Assembly (NCBI RefSeq): GCF_025994315.1
Contig: NZ_BAQE01000007.1
Origin: Swaminathania salitolerans
GTDB lineage: Bacteria; Pseudomonadota; Alphaproteobacteria; Acetobacterales; Acetobacteraceae
DNA length: 64,000 nucleotides
Reading direction: 5' to 3' (one strand)
Below the pieces are notes generated by a model, which did no database searches, was not told the DNA's origin, and worked only from the letters and a program-made list of their open reading frames with translations. Below are positions 25,546 through 34,972 of this stretch, piece after piece. The position numbers and the translations under genes are program-made. Position 1 is the first letter of the stretch; each line of letters starts with the position of its first letter.

Positions 25546-26433
25546 TTGACCCCCTTGCCCGCTGACGGCGACCGTCCCCTTTCCTTCCAGGATCTGATCC
25601 TGCGTCTGCACCAGTTCTGGTCGGCTCAGGGCTGCGCCCTGCTCCAGCCCTATGACACCGAACTCGGCGCAGGCACGCTCTCGCCGCACACCACCCTGCG
25701 TGCGCTGGGACGCAAGCCCTGGAAGGCCGCCTATGTGCAGCCCTGTCGCCGTCCGTCCGACGGGCGCTATGGCGAGAACCCGAACCGGCTTCAGCACTAT
25801 TATCAGTATCAGGTGCTGCTGAAGCCGACACCGGAAGACAGCCAGCGCCTCCTTCTGGACAGCTATCGCGCGATCGGCATCGATCCCGGGAAACACGACA
25901 TACGCTTCGTCGAGGATGACTGGGAGAACCCCACCATCGGCGCATGGGGGCTTGGCTGGGAGGTCTGGTGCGATGGCATGGAAGTCACGCAGTTCACCTA
26001 TTTCCAGCAGGTCGGCGGCATACCCACCGTCGTCCCCTCCACCGAGCTGACCTATGGTCTGGAACGTCTGGCCATGTATGTCCAGGGCGTCGAGAATGTC
26101 TATGACCTCGATTTCAACGGTCAGGGCCTGACCTATGGCGACGTCTTCCTGCGCGCCGAGAGAGATTATTCCCGTCATAATTTCGAGCTGGCCGATACCG
26201 AGATGCTGATGCGCCATTTTCGCGATGCAGAGGCGGAATCGGTGCGTCTGGCCGAAGCCGGCGTTGCGCAGCCCGCCTACGACCAATGCGTCAAGGCGAG
26301 CCATCTCTTCAATCTGCTCGATTCCCGCGGCGTGATCTCGGTGTCCGAGCGCGCCTCCTATATCGGCCGTGTCCGCACGCTCGCGAAACTCTGCTGCGAA
26401 ACCTGGCTCGCCGGCGACGAGGAGTCGAACTGA
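25546..26433 (+). CDS. glyQ: Glycyl-tRNA synthetase alpha subunit
   Basis: Catalytic subunit of the bacterial alpha2-beta2 glycyl-tRNA synthetase, class II. It shows SFQDLILRLHQFWSAQGCALLQPYD, YVQPCRRPSDGRYGENPNRLQHYYQYQV (motif 2 region) and STELTYGLERLAMYVQG (motif 3). The best start is TTG at 25546, with GGAG nine bases upstream, giving 295 residues, the normal size; an ATG at 25384 in frame would add 54 unrelated residues and pass through the leader hairpins. TTG as start, together with the hairpin, suggests restrained translation. It overlaps glyS by one base (TGATG). Confidence 0.94.
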   Translation: MTPLPADGDRPLSFQDLILRLHQFWSAQGCALLQPYDTELGAGTLSPHTTLRALGRKPWKAAYVQPCRRPSDGRYGENPNRLQHYYQYQVLLKPTPEDSQRLLLDSYRAIGIDPGKHDIRFVEDDWENPTIGAWGLGWEVWCDGMEVTQFTYFQQVGGIPTVVPSTELTYGLERLAMYVQGVENVYDLDFNGQGLTYGDVFLRAERDYSRHNFELADTEMLMRHFRDAEAESVRLAEAGVAQPAYDQCVKASHLFNLLDSRGVISVSERASYIGRVRTLAKLCCETWLAGDEESN

Positions 26434-28514
26434 TGGCCGAATTCCTTCTCGTCCTCGATTGCGAGGAAATCCCGGCCAGAATGCAGGAGAGTGCCGGGCA
26501 GGATCTCGCGCGTCTTGCAAGCGACGCCCTGGCACCCCTCTCCCCCCAGGCCGTTACCGCCTTCTGGGGCGCACGCCGGATCGGCGTGACCATGCAGATC
26601 TCGGAAGGGATCGCGGAATCGACGCAAACCGAGCGCGGCCCGCGCGAGAGCGCGCCCGAACAGGCCCTTGCAGGGTTCCTGCGCAAACACGGGGCCGAAC
26701 GCGAGGCCCTGGTGCTGGAAAACGGTTTCTGGGTGCTCAATCGTACCGTACCGGCAATCGGCGCGGCGCAGCAGATCGCGGCCACCATTCCCGCCCTTCT
26801 CTGGCGGTTTCCCTGGCCGAAATCCATGCGCTGGGGCGAGGGAAGCGCGTTCACCTGGGTGAGGCCGCTGCGGCGCGTGATCTGTCTGCTCGACGGGGCT
26901 CTCGTGCCGTTCGGTCTCGCCACGGAAAACGACGACGCTCACGGTCTTTGCGCCGGCACGCAGACCGAGGGCCATCGGTTCATGGCTCCGGGCGCTTTCG
27001 ACGTGACCTCCTATGCGCAGCTCAGAGAGGCGCTGTTTGCACGCAAGGTCGTACTCGACCCGGCGCAACGCCTGTCGATCATCCGCGAGGGTCTTCAGGC
27101 CCAGGCCGACAGGGCGGGCCTGACACTCGTTCAGGACGAGAAGCTCGTGGAGGAAGTCTCGGGGCTTGCCGAATGGCCCGTGGCGCTTCTGGGACGGATC
27201 GACGACGCCTATATGGATCTGCCGCCCGAGGTGATGCAGGTCTCGATGCGGATCAACCAGCGTTACTTTGCCCTGCGCATGGCAGACGGAAAGGCAGCCC
27301 CGCATTTCGCCTTCATCGCCAACATGGAGTTCGCCGATGGCGGCGCGCTCACCATTGCGGGCAATGAGCGCGTCCTGCGGGCGCGATTTGCCGATGCGCG
27401 TCATTTCTGGGATCTCGACCGCAAGACGAAACTGGCCGATCGTGTCGGCGCTCTCGACGCCGTGACGTTCCATGCCCGCCTGGGAAGCCAGGGCGCACGG
27501 GTGCAGCGCATCGTCGCACTGGCCGGGATCGTGGCCGGGGCGATGGGGCTGGACGCAGCCGCACGGACGCAGGCGCAGCGCGCCGCCTGTCTCGCAAAGG
27601 CCGATCTCACCACCGGCATGGTCGGCGAGTTTCCCGAGCTTCAGGGGGTGATGGGGGGATATTATGCCCGTCACGACCATGAAGACGCGGCCGTCTCGGC
27701 TGCGGTGGCCGAACATTACATGCCGCGTGGCCTCGGCGACGAAACGCCCCGCGCCCCTGTCTCGGTCGCGGTGGCGCTCGCCGATCGTCTCGATCTGCTT
27801 ACGGCTTTCTTCGCCATGGGCGAGACGCCCAGCGGCTCGGGCGATCCCTATGCCCTGCGTCGGGCGGCCCTCGGGATCATCCGTATCGTCCGCGACAACG
27901 GGCTTCGTCTCGATCTGACGGCGCTGATCGACAGCGCCGCCGAAAACCTGCCCGGAGACCTGTCCGACCAGAAACGCGAGGGCAGCGCCCTTGCAGCCCT
28001 GCCGGGCTTCATTGCCGAACGTCTGCGTGTGCAGCTTCGTACCGAGGGCGAACGTCACGACGTTCTGGCGGCCACGCTGGCGGGCGGACTCGATGGCGAT
28101 CTGGTTCGTCTTCTGGCGCGCACCGCCGCACTGGCGGAGATGATCGATACGGATGACGGGCGCAATCTGCTTGCGGCCAGCAAGCGCGCCGCGAATATAC
28201 TGCGCATCGAAAATCGCAAGGATGGTCCTCATCAGGGCGAGCCCGATGCCGCGCTCTACACGCAGGAGGAGGAGCATGCCCTCGGTACGGCGCTCGCATC
28301 CGCCCGGCGCGAGATCCATGCAGCCCTGATCGAGGAACGCTTTGCCGACGCCATGCGGTCGGCATCCGGTCTGCGCCCGAGCCTCGACGAGTTCTTCGCC
28401 GAGGTCACGGTCAACGATCCCGATCCGGCACGACGCCTCAATCGCCTGCGCCTGCTGGCACAAATCGGCGAGACCCTCGCCGAGATCGCGGAGTTCGGCC
28501 AGATCGAAGGCTGA
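26433..28514 (+). CDS. glyS: Glycyl-tRNA synthetase beta subunit
   Basis: tRNA-binding subunit of the heterotetrameric glycyl-tRNA synthetase, 693 residues, standard length. The start MAEFLLVLDCEEIPARMQ is the family N-terminus (normally LLxExGxEExP), followed by KSMRWGEGSAFTWVRPLRRV, VMQVSMRINQRYFAL, and an HD-like region YYARHDHEDAAVSAAVAEHYMP. The C-terminal third is the DALR-like anticodon domain. The ATG lies in TGATG with the glyQ stop, so translation is coupled. A hairpin 22 bases after the stop probably ends the transcript. Confidence 0.95.
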   Translation: MAEFLLVLDCEEIPARMQESAGQDLARLASDALAPLSPQAVTAFWGARRIGVTMQISEGIAESTQTERGPRESAPEQALAGFLRKHGAEREALVLENGFWVLNRTVPAIGAAQQIAATIPALLWRFPWPKSMRWGEGSAFTWVRPLRRVICLLDGALVPFGLATENDDAHGLCAGTQTEGHRFMAPGAFDVTSYAQLREALFARKVVLDPAQRLSIIREGLQAQADRAGLTLVQDEKLVEEVSGLAEWPVALLGRIDDAYMDLPPEVMQVSMRINQRYFALRMADGKAAPHFAFIANMEFADGGALTIAGNERVLRARFADARHFWDLDRKTKLADRVGALDAVTFHARLGSQGARVQRIVALAGIVAGAMGLDAAARTQAQRAACLAKADLTTGMVGEFPELQGVMGGYYARHDHEDAAVSAAVAEHYMPRGLGDETPRAPVSVAVALADRLDLLTAFFAMGETPSGSGDPYALRRAALGIIRIVRDNGLRLDLTALIDSAAENLPGDLSDQKREGSALAALPGFIAERLRVQLRTEGERHDVLAATLAGGLDGDLVRLLARTAALAEMIDTDDGRNLLAASKRAANILRIENRKDGPHQGEPDAALYTQEEEHALGTALASARREIHAALIEERFADAMRSASGLRPSLDEFFAEVTVNDPDPARRLNRLRLLAQIGETLAEIAEFGQIEG

Positions 28515-28535
28515 TCGCACGGTCCGGGATGCTCC

Positions 28536-28567
28536 CGCCCCACCGTTGCTCCCGGTGGGGCGCGTTT
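28536..28567 (+). terminator. Probable terminator of glyQS
   Basis: A perfect ten-base-pair stem (28536-28545 with 28553-28562, seven-base loop) sits just after glyS. The following sequence is CGTTT, a weak T tract. Confidence 0.55.
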
Positions 28568-28964
28568 GCGCCCGGAGAATCTGCTCTTCGGGAACGCCGC
28601 GCCGGATGCGTCGGCCGGGGCGCCGCCGGTGACAATCGCCGGTGACAATGACATGGGCATCATGTCCATCCCGGGGGGCCTGGAAGGACAGGAAGCCCCC
28701 GATACCTGCCCTCGATACCTGCCACCCTGCGGGCAGTCCCGCCAGTCCCCCGCTCCGGCCTCGCCGGATCGCAGGAACACAGGAGCACAGGAGCACAGGA
28801 GCACGGGGAAAGACCCATCGTCGAAACGACGCGATCCGCCCGGAGATCCCACGCAACGCCCCGGCAGAACGATCTGTTTTTTCGATCGGTTTCATTCACA
28901 GGATCAATTGGATCGATCGATTTCCGCCGATCATACTTCCCCGACACAGAGGAAGATCGATGCC
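28568..28964. other. Intergenic region with four 8-base tandem repeats
   Basis: Between the glyS terminator and the next gene I see no coding sequence. Four copies of AGGAGCAC (first copy AGGAACAC) run from 28773 to 28804. The last 70 bases are lower in GC and probably hold the promoter of the FAD gene, whose ribosome site AGAGGAAG is at 28949-28956. Confidence 0.6.
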
Positions 28965-30383
28965 ATGAACAATCCGTCCGGAATCGTCATCATTGGAGGG
29001 GGCGCCAGTGCGACCCTGCTCGCTCATGCCTTGCGGCGCACGCAAGGTCGCGACTGCCTGATCGTCGATCCCTCCCCCCGTTTCGCACTGGGCGCGGCTT
29101 ACGGCACGCGCTGTATCGGGCATCTTCTGAACGTCCCGGCATCGGGCATGAGCGGTCTGGCCGAGGCGCCCGATCATTTCGTCCGGTGGCTGCACCGGCA
29201 GATCGATCCCGGCATCGCCCCGGGCGCCTTCATACCGCGCGCGCTGTACGGCCTCTATATCGAGCAGCTTCTGCAGGAGAGCGGTGCCACTCTCCTCCGG
29301 GACGAGGTCGTCTCCTGCCGCATGTCCCGAACCGCGGCCGGAAGCGGAGGCTACCGGCTCCGGCTCGGCTCGGGTCGGGAGATCGACGCCAGCACGGTCG
29401 TACTGGCGCTCGGACATTTTCCTCCCGCACCGATACCGGGCCTTAGCGCGGGAATTCTCGCCGATCCGCGCTATGTCAACGATGTGTGGCGGGAGGGAGC
29501 CCGAATAAGCGGGCCGGATGAGCCCCTGGTACTGATCGGAAGCGGCCTGACAGCCATCGACATGGTCATGAAAGCCCGGCTCGAGGGACATAGGGGAACG
29601 ATATGCCTCCTCTCCCGTCATGCGCGCCTCCCGGAAGCACATCGACCGGAAGCGCATAGGCCAAAAGCGCAACGGCCAGAAGCGCATCGATCGGAGCCTC
29701 TTCCGGATGTCCCCGTCATCGACATGGCGGGCGGCGATGCGCGTCTCGGGGTCTGCGTTCGCCAGTTCCATGACGCGATCCGAAGCGGTGTGCCGTGGCG
29801 CGCGGCCGTCGACAGCCTGCGATCCGTGAGCAATTCCCTCTGGCAGGGTTTCTCCGCGGCGGAGAGAGCGCGTTTCGATCGCCATCTCCGGAGACGCTGG
29901 GATATCGCCCGGCACCGGATCGCCCCGCAGATCGCCTCCTTTCTGCATAATGAGCAGCAGGCCGGGACGCTCGAACTCCATGCCGGACGCGTGACCGGCA
30001 TTACCGCCGATCAGGCAGGCCTGACGGTCACTGCCATCCACAACGGGAGACAGAGCGTTCTACGGGCCGGGCGGGTGCTGAACTGTACCGGTCCCGATCT
30101 GCGCTACGACCGCGTCGGCTCCCCCTTGCTGGACGATCTTTTTTCGTCCGGTCTGGCCCGACCCGGCCATAACGGAATGGGACTGGACACGGACGAAACG
30201 GGTCGCCTGACCGCCCGACCGACCGGCAAGGGCGACCGGTCCGGGTCTGCGCTCTATACGCTCGGTCCGGCACGCCTCGGCACCATGTTCGAATCCATCG
30301 CCATTCCCGAAATACGCCAGCAGGCCTATGATCTGGCTGCCGAACTCGCTGCCCGCCTCCGGACTGCCTCTTCTCGCCTATGA
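28965..30383 (+). CDS. FAD/NAD(P)-binding protein, YdhS-like
   Basis: A 472-residue flavoprotein-like product. The start IVIIGGGASATLLAHAL is a Rossmann FAD-binding motif, followed by AYGTRCIGHLLNVPASGMSGLAEAP, a segment typical of the FAD-NAD(P)-binding family that includes E. coli YdhS. A second nucleotide motif is PLVLIGSGLTAIDMVM. Near residue 225 is an insertion of EAHRP/KAQRP repeats encoded by 12-base units, which looks like a recent microsatellite expansion inside a loop. Near the end it has VLNCTGPDLRYD and LYTLGPARLGTMFESIAIPE, as in the family. The reaction is unknown. The gene stands alone between glyS and the DUF202 gene. Confidence 0.8.
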   Translation: MNNPSGIVIIGGGASATLLAHALRRTQGRDCLIVDPSPRFALGAAYGTRCIGHLLNVPASGMSGLAEAPDHFVRWLHRQIDPGIAPGAFIPRALYGLYIEQLLQESGATLLRDEVVSCRMSRTAAGSGGYRLRLGSGREIDASTVVLALGHFPPAPIPGLSAGILADPRYVNDVWREGARISGPDEPLVLIGSGLTAIDMVMKARLEGHRGTICLLSRHARLPEAHRPEAHRPKAQRPEAHRSEPLPDVPVIDMAGGDARLGVCVRQFHDAIRSGVPWRAAVDSLRSVSNSLWQGFSAAERARFDRHLRRRWDIARHRIAPQIASFLHNEQQAGTLELHAGRVTGITADQAGLTVTAIHNGRQSVLRAGRVLNCTGPDLRYDRVGSPLLDDLFSSGLARPGHNGMGLDTDETGRLTARPTGKGDRSGSALYTLGPARLGTMFESIAIPEIRQQAYDLAAELAARLRTASSRL

Positions 30384-30451
30384 CCTCCGGACGCGCTCTT
30401 GCGCATCCGACCTGCCCTGTCATCCGGCCAACGATATCGCCCGTTCCTGCA

Positions 30452-30516
30452 CTCTCCTTTCCTCCGCCTCCCTTCCGCTTCCTTCCTGTTTTCCCTTCCT
30501 CTTTCCCTTCCCCTTC
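30452..30516 (+). other. Polypyrimidine tract before the DUF202 gene
   Basis: Over 65 bases the plus strand is almost only C and T, with three G and no A. It lies in the 156-base gap between the FAD gene and the DUF202 start, ending 23 bases before the ATG. No ribosome binding site of normal strength follows. Confidence 0.7.
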
Positions 30517-30539
30517 AATTCAAGCGTGAAAGTCAGCCG

Positions 30540-30914
30540 ATGATCGCCCGCTATACCGACCATGCCGCGAACGAGCGGACCTTTCTCGCCTGGGTGCGCA
30601 CGGCACTGGCCATGGTCGCCATCGGATGCATGTTGGCAAAGCTCAATATTTTCCTGCGCCTGATCGGCAGCGAGCGGCACGTCGCGATGCCTTCCCACCC
30701 GGGCGCATCGGCCTGGATCGGCGTTGCGACGATCTGCGCCGGTCTGGCCCTGCTCCCGGCGAGCTGGTGGCGGTTTCGTCAGGTAAAGGCGGCGCTCTCG
30801 GCAGAAGAACCGCGAAAGATCGCGCTGAGCGGCCTCGAAGGGGTGTTCTGCCTGTTTCTCTGCGCGCTCATCGCAGCCATTCTGCTCTCGCTGCTCGGCT
30901 GGCTGCCGTCGTGA
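30540..30914 (+). CDS. DUF202 (YidH-like) small inner-membrane protein
   Basis: A 124-residue membrane protein with three hydrophobic segments. The N-terminal NERTFLAWVRTALAMVAIG is the DUF202 signature, followed by IGVATICAGLALLPASWWRF and FCLFLCALIAAILLSLLGWL. Function of the family is unknown. No clear Shine-Dalgarno precedes the ATG at 30540; the upstream mRNA is a polypyrimidine tract. Its stop overlaps the GTG start of the LysR gene (GTGA), so the regulator is translated behind it. Confidence 0.85.
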   Translation: MIARYTDHAANERTFLAWVRTALAMVAIGCMLAKLNIFLRLIGSERHVAMPSHPGASAWIGVATICAGLALLPASWWRFRQVKAALSAEEPRKIALSGLEGVFCLFLCALIAAILLSLLGWLPS

Positions 30915-31777
30915 CGCTCGAGCAACTCCGCCTGTTCGTCGCTGTCGCGGAGCGCGAGCACATGACGCGCGCGGCCGAGGCGCTCTGTCTCACGCAATCC
31001 GCGGTCAGCCATGCCATCACGACGCTCGAGCAGGAATTCGGCCTGCGCTTCTTCGACCGTGTCGGACGACGCATCGCGCTGACCGATACGGGCCGACTGT
31101 TCCTCCCGGAAGCCCGTGCCGTGCTCGCACGCGCCGAAGCCGCCCGGCAGCGCATGATGGATCTGACTTCGCTCGAAACGGGGATGCTGCATCTCTGGGC
31201 GAGCCAGACCGTCGCGAGCTACTGGCTGCCTGCTCGGATCAATCGTTTCCATGCCCGTCACCCGTCCATCGGGCTTGCCCTGACCATCAGCAACACCGAG
31301 GAGATATGCCGTCATCTCTCGGACGATGCTCTCTCCTTCGGACTGATCGAAGGCGAAGCATCGGCGCCTGGCCTCGAAACGCGCAGGATCGCCCGTGACA
31401 GGCTCCTGCTCGTGGTGGCCCCGTCCCATCCCTGGGCCACGCGCCCGCCACTCCCCCGTGACCTGTCCGGCAGCCCGTGGATCCTGCGGGAACGGGGCTC
31501 GGGCACGCGGGCCAGTTTCGAAAAGGCGCTCAGAACGTGGGGGACCGATCCCGACCGGCTGGATGTGATCATGGAACTCACCTCGAACGAGGCTGTCGCC
31601 AATGCGGTTGCGACGGGTCATGCGGCAACCGTGCTCTCCGCCAGTGTCGTGGCCGGACCGATCGAGAGCGGCATCCTGCATCATGTCGGGATCGCGTTTC
31701 CCGAGCGCAGCTTCTCGCTCGTGCGCAATGCGCGCTCGCTCTCTCCGGCAGAAGCCGCCTTCGTCGCCCTGCTCTGA
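30911..31777 (+). CDS. LysR-family transcriptional regulator
   Basis: A 288-residue regulator. The N-terminal helix-turn-helix MTLEQLRLFVAVAEREHMTR (GTG start read as Met) with LCLTQSAVSHAITTLEQEFG is typical, and the rest is the periplasmic-binding-like effector domain. The closest general type by eye is the CysB-unlike LysR group found next to membrane proteins of the YeiH kind, but I cannot name it. The GTG start overlaps the stop of the DUF202 gene. It ends 25 bases from the convergent rodA, with a six-base-pair GC hairpin in between. Confidence 0.88.
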   Translation: MTLEQLRLFVAVAEREHMTRAAEALCLTQSAVSHAITTLEQEFGLRFFDRVGRRIALTDTGRLFLPEARAVLARAEAARQRMMDLTSLETGMLHLWASQTVASYWLPARINRFHARHPSIGLALTISNTEEICRHLSDDALSFGLIEGEASAPGLETRRIARDRLLLVVAPSHPWATRPPLPRDLSGSPWILRERGSGTRASFEKALRTWGTDPDRLDVIMELTSNEAVANAVATGHAATVLSASVVAGPIESGILHHVGIAFPERSFSLVRNARSLSPAEAAFVALL

Positions 31778-31783
31778 GGCTCA

Positions 31784-31801
31784 GGCGCGCGCTGCCGCGC
31801 C
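31784..31801. other. GC hairpin between convergent LysR and rodA
   Basis: GGCGCG, a six-base loop and CGCGCC fill the 25-base gap. Being symmetrical it can form in both transcripts. There is no T tract, so termination is only possible, not shown. Confidence 0.45.
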
Positions 31802-31802
31802 G

Positions 31803-32957
31803 CTATCGCCCGGATGCACGCTCGACACGGTCGGGTTCATTGCGGTGGACCCAGGCCGACAGGAGCAGACCGAAACCGAACATCATCGTGAGCATTGCCG
31901 AGCCGCCATAGGAAATGAGCGGCAACGGAACGCCACCAACGGGTATGACGCCCATCACCATCGAGAGATTGACCGCGCAGTAGAGAAAGAAATCGACCGA
32001 AATGCCCAGCGCCAGAAGGCGTCCGAACTGGTTCCGGCTGCGCAGCGCCATGAGCATCCCACCGATCACGAGCAGCGAGAGAAGACCGATGACCGAGATC
32101 GCGCCCACATAGCCCCATTCCTCCCCGATCATGGTGAAGATGAAATCGGTCTGCTTCTCCGGCAGGAAGTTCAGCTGCCCCTGCGTACCGCGCAGATAGC
32201 CCTCGCCCCACATTCCTCCCGAACCGAGGGCGATCTTCGACTGGATGATGTTGTACCCCGCACCGAGCGGATCGTGCTCCGGATGCAGGAAAGTATCGAT
32301 CCGCGCCTTCTGGTAGTCATGCAGATGGGCATAGACGAACTTGCCGAGAAAAGGGATCGGCGCCACGAGGATCAGGATCTGCCAGAGCCGCATGCCGGCA
32401 GCGAAGAACATACTCGCACCGATGACCCCGATGATGACCGCCGTCCCGAGATTCGGTTCCTTGAGGACGAGGACCACCGGCAAGAGGGTAAGCAGTGCGG
32501 GCGCCACCAGCCTGAGCGGATTACCCATGCGCCTGATATCGATGCGATGAAACCAGCTCGCCAGAGCCAGAACGAGCGCGATCTTCGCAAACTCGGAGGG
32601 CTGGAACTGGATGCCCGCCAGATTGATCCAGCGCTCGGCCCCCTTGCCGACATGCCCCATGCGCAGGACGAGCGTCAGCAGCGTGATCGCAGCCAGATAG
32701 ACCGGTATCGAGAGCAGCCGGAGCAAACGGGGGCTGGTGAGCGCCACCACGATCATCATGACGAGCCCGAATGCGAAACGCACCATCTGGGGGCGCGCGA
32801 AGGGACGAGCCGCCCCCCCGCCCGCAGAATAGAGCGCCAGATATCCCACACCGGCGAGAACACAGATGAGCAGGACATAGAACCAGTTGATCTGGAGCAG
32901 CTTGCCCAGAAGCCGGAAACTCGGCTCAGGACGCCACAGGCGTTTCTGCCACTTCAT
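31803..32957 (-). CDS. rodA: Rod shape-determining protein RodA (SEDS glycosyltransferase)
   Basis: Membrane peptidoglycan polymerase of the elongasome, 384 residues with about ten transmembrane helices. Family segments are AERWINLAGIQFQPSEFAKI, the WGEGYLRGTQGQLNFLPEKQ loop, TDFIFTMIGEEWGYVG and PLPLISYGGSAML near the end. It works as a pair with the transpeptidase PBP2 (mrdA), whose gene overlaps its start by one base. It is the last gene of mreB-mreC-mreD-mrdA-rodA, all facing left. Confidence 0.95.
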   Translation of the reverse strand: MKWQKRLWRPEPSFRLLGKLLQINWFYVLLICVLAGVGYLALYSAGGGAARPFARPQMVRFAFGLVMMIVVALTSPRLLRLLSIPVYLAAITLLTLVLRMGHVGKGAERWINLAGIQFQPSEFAKIALVLALASWFHRIDIRRMGNPLRLVAPALLTLLPVVLVLKEPNLGTAVIIGVIGASMFFAAGMRLWQILILVAPIPFLGKFVYAHLHDYQKARIDTFLHPEHDPLGAGYNIIQSKIALGSGGMWGEGYLRGTQGQLNFLPEKQTDFIFTMIGEEWGYVGAISVIGLLSLLVIGGMLMALRSRNQFGRLLALGISVDFFLYCAVNLSMVMGVIPVGGVPLPLISYGGSAMLTMMFGFGLLLSAWVHRNEPDRVERASGR

Positions 32958-34861
32958 CAATCGGCATCCGCGACGGCCTGGCCGGGAACGTGATCGTGAT
33001 TGACGGGGTCGCGGGTGAGCGTATCCGTCATGATATCGCGTGCCAGCGGTGCCGCCGCATCCGCTCCGCCATTGCCATGCTCGATCACGACCGCAATCGC
33101 GTAGCGCGGCGCGTCGAACGGCGCAAAGCAGATGAAGAGCGCATGGGGTCGCTCCTCCCAGGGGAGATTCATCGAGTTGAAATGCCCGCTCTCGCGCAAG
33201 GCGCGCGAGACGCGCCGCACCTGCGCAGATCCGGTCTTTCCGGCCATATACACGTCCGGGATGGAGAGCCGCGCCTTGGGCGCCGTTCCATGGGGCGCGT
33301 TCACGACATCGTACATCCCCTGACGGATCACGCCGAGATGCGCCTCGTCGACCCCCATATCGGGCGCGGCATCGAGCGGCGTATGCGCCGAATCCCGGTC
33401 GTTGATGCGACGGACGAGATGCGGGGTGACGTTGCGCCCCGAGGCGATGCGCGAGACATAGGTGGCAAGCTCGAGCGGCGTCACCTGAACGAAGCCCTGA
33501 CCGATCCCGGCATTGACCGTATCGCCGCCGTTCCAGTGATGACCGTGCTTCTGCCGCCATTCCGGCGTCGGAATCACACCCGAGCGGATATGGGAGAGCT
33601 CGATATCGAGTTTCGTCCCGAGACCGAAACTGTTCGCCATGGTCTTGATCGGCTCCATGCCGATCTTGCGCGCTGCGAGATAGAAATAGACGTCGCAGGA
33701 ATACATGAGCGCCTGCTGCATGGTGATGTTGCCATGCCCCCAGCGCGACCAGCAATGAAAGCGCACCCCGCCCATGTCGTAATAGCCGGGACAGTTGAAG
33801 CGATCCTGCGGAGAGATCTGGCCGGTTTGCAGGGCCGCCAGAGCCACTGCCGGCTTGAAGGTCGATCCCGGAGGATAGACACCGGCGACCGTCTTGTTGA
33901 TGAGCGGCGTCCGGACATTGTTCGTCCATTCGATCCACTGCGCATGGCTGACGCCGGAATCGAAGAGCGACGGATCGAAAGAAGGCGTGCTGACCATGGC
34001 CAGCACCTCGCCATTGCGGCAATCCATCACCACGACGCTGGCGGCCTGATCGCCCACGCGGTTCAGAACCATCTGCTGCAACCCGGCATCGATGGTCAGA
34101 ACGATCTCGTCGCCCTGCTGGCCGTCGACCCGGTCGATCTCGCCCATGACGCGCCCGCGTGAATTGACTTCCATCTCGACCGAGCCGGGCTCCCCGCGCA
34201 GCAGGGTGTCCTGGGTCTGCTCGATTCCGGCACGACCGGCACGCATGCCCGGAAGCGCCATCATCGGCGACGCCGCCACATCGCGTTCGTTGGGCGGGGC
34301 CACGTAACCCACGATATGGGCGAGCTGTGCACCGTAAGGATAGAGACGGGTCGAACCCACATCGATCAGCACGCCGGGCAGGCTCGGGGCGTTCAGCTCG
34401 ATCCGGGCCATATCGTCCCAGCTCAGGAAGTCCTTGAGCGCAACGGGAACATATTTGCGGATATGCCGCAGATCGCGCGCGATCCGCGCCTGATCGCGAT
34501 CGTCGAGGGCGATGATCTGACCGAAGCGCGCGATGGTCGCCCTGACATCGGTCGTCTCCTCCGGCATGAGCAATGCGCGCCAGTTCACCTTGTTGCCCGC
34601 GAGCTGGATCCCGAAACGGTCGTTGATCTGGCCGCGCGCAGGCGCCAGAAGGCGCTTGCTGGTGCGATTGCGCGCGGCCAGATCGCGCAGATGATCGCCC
34701 TCATGCACCTGGAGATCGTAGAGTTTCTTTCCCAGAACCCCGAGCACCCCGGCCTGCGTCGCCAGAACGACCAGCGCACGACGCGTGAAAACCCCACGCG
34801 ATGGCGGGATCTCCTCGCGCTTGCCGCGCGACCGGTCTTTCGGGGAGCGCCTGAATTTCAT
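32957..34861 (-). CDS. mrdA: Penicillin-binding protein 2 (transpeptidase)
   Basis: Bitopic class B PBP that crosslinks side-wall peptidoglycan, 634 residues. A single N-terminal helix (RRALVVLATQAGVLGVLGKK) is followed by the pedestal domain, then the transpeptidase with SxxK in GSTFKPAVALA, the YSCDVYF motif in the SxN position and KTGSAQ. The start at 34861 (MKFRRSPKD) is reasonable though its ribosome site is weak; a GTG nine bases upstream is an alternative. It overlaps rodA by one base. Given its place after mreBCD it works in cell elongation. Confidence 0.95.
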   Translation of the reverse strand: MKFRRSPKDRSRGKREEIPPSRGVFTRRALVVLATQAGVLGVLGKKLYDLQVHEGDHLRDLAARNRTSKRLLAPARGQINDRFGIQLAGNKVNWRALLMPEETTDVRATIARFGQIIALDDRDQARIARDLRHIRKYVPVALKDFLSWDDMARIELNAPSLPGVLIDVGSTRLYPYGAQLAHIVGYVAPPNERDVAASPMMALPGMRAGRAGIEQTQDTLLRGEPGSVEMEVNSRGRVMGEIDRVDGQQGDEIVLTIDAGLQQMVLNRVGDQAASVVVMDCRNGEVLAMVSTPSFDPSLFDSGVSHAQWIEWTNNVRTPLINKTVAGVYPPGSTFKPAVALAALQTGQISPQDRFNCPGYYDMGGVRFHCWSRWGHGNITMQQALMYSCDVYFYLAARKIGMEPIKTMANSFGLGTKLDIELSHIRSGVIPTPEWRQKHGHHWNGGDTVNAGIGQGFVQVTPLELATYVSRIASGRNVTPHLVRRINDRDSAHTPLDAAPDMGVDEAHLGVIRQGMYDVVNAPHGTAPKARLSIPDVYMAGKTGSAQVRRVSRALRESGHFNSMNLPWEERPHALFICFAPFDAPRYAIAVVIEHGNGGADAAAPLARDIMTDTLTRDPVNHDHVPGQAVADAD

Positions 34862-34972
34862 CGCACGCACTCTAGACGATCGGCACCGCCGGATACAACG
34901 ACGGCCCCACCGGGTTCGGAACCGGCGCAGGAGGCGATGCGGCATCGGGACGTCATGCTCAAAACCGGGCCC

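Noticed and set aside
25368..25565. Short plus-strand ORF of 65 codons in the glyQS leader as a leader peptide
   Set aside because: It has few glycine codons in a row, no good ribosome site and runs past the glyQ start, so I do not call it.
26358..28895. 845-codon minus-strand open frame opposite glyS
   Set aside because: Despite its length it has no recognisable domain and glyS is certain.
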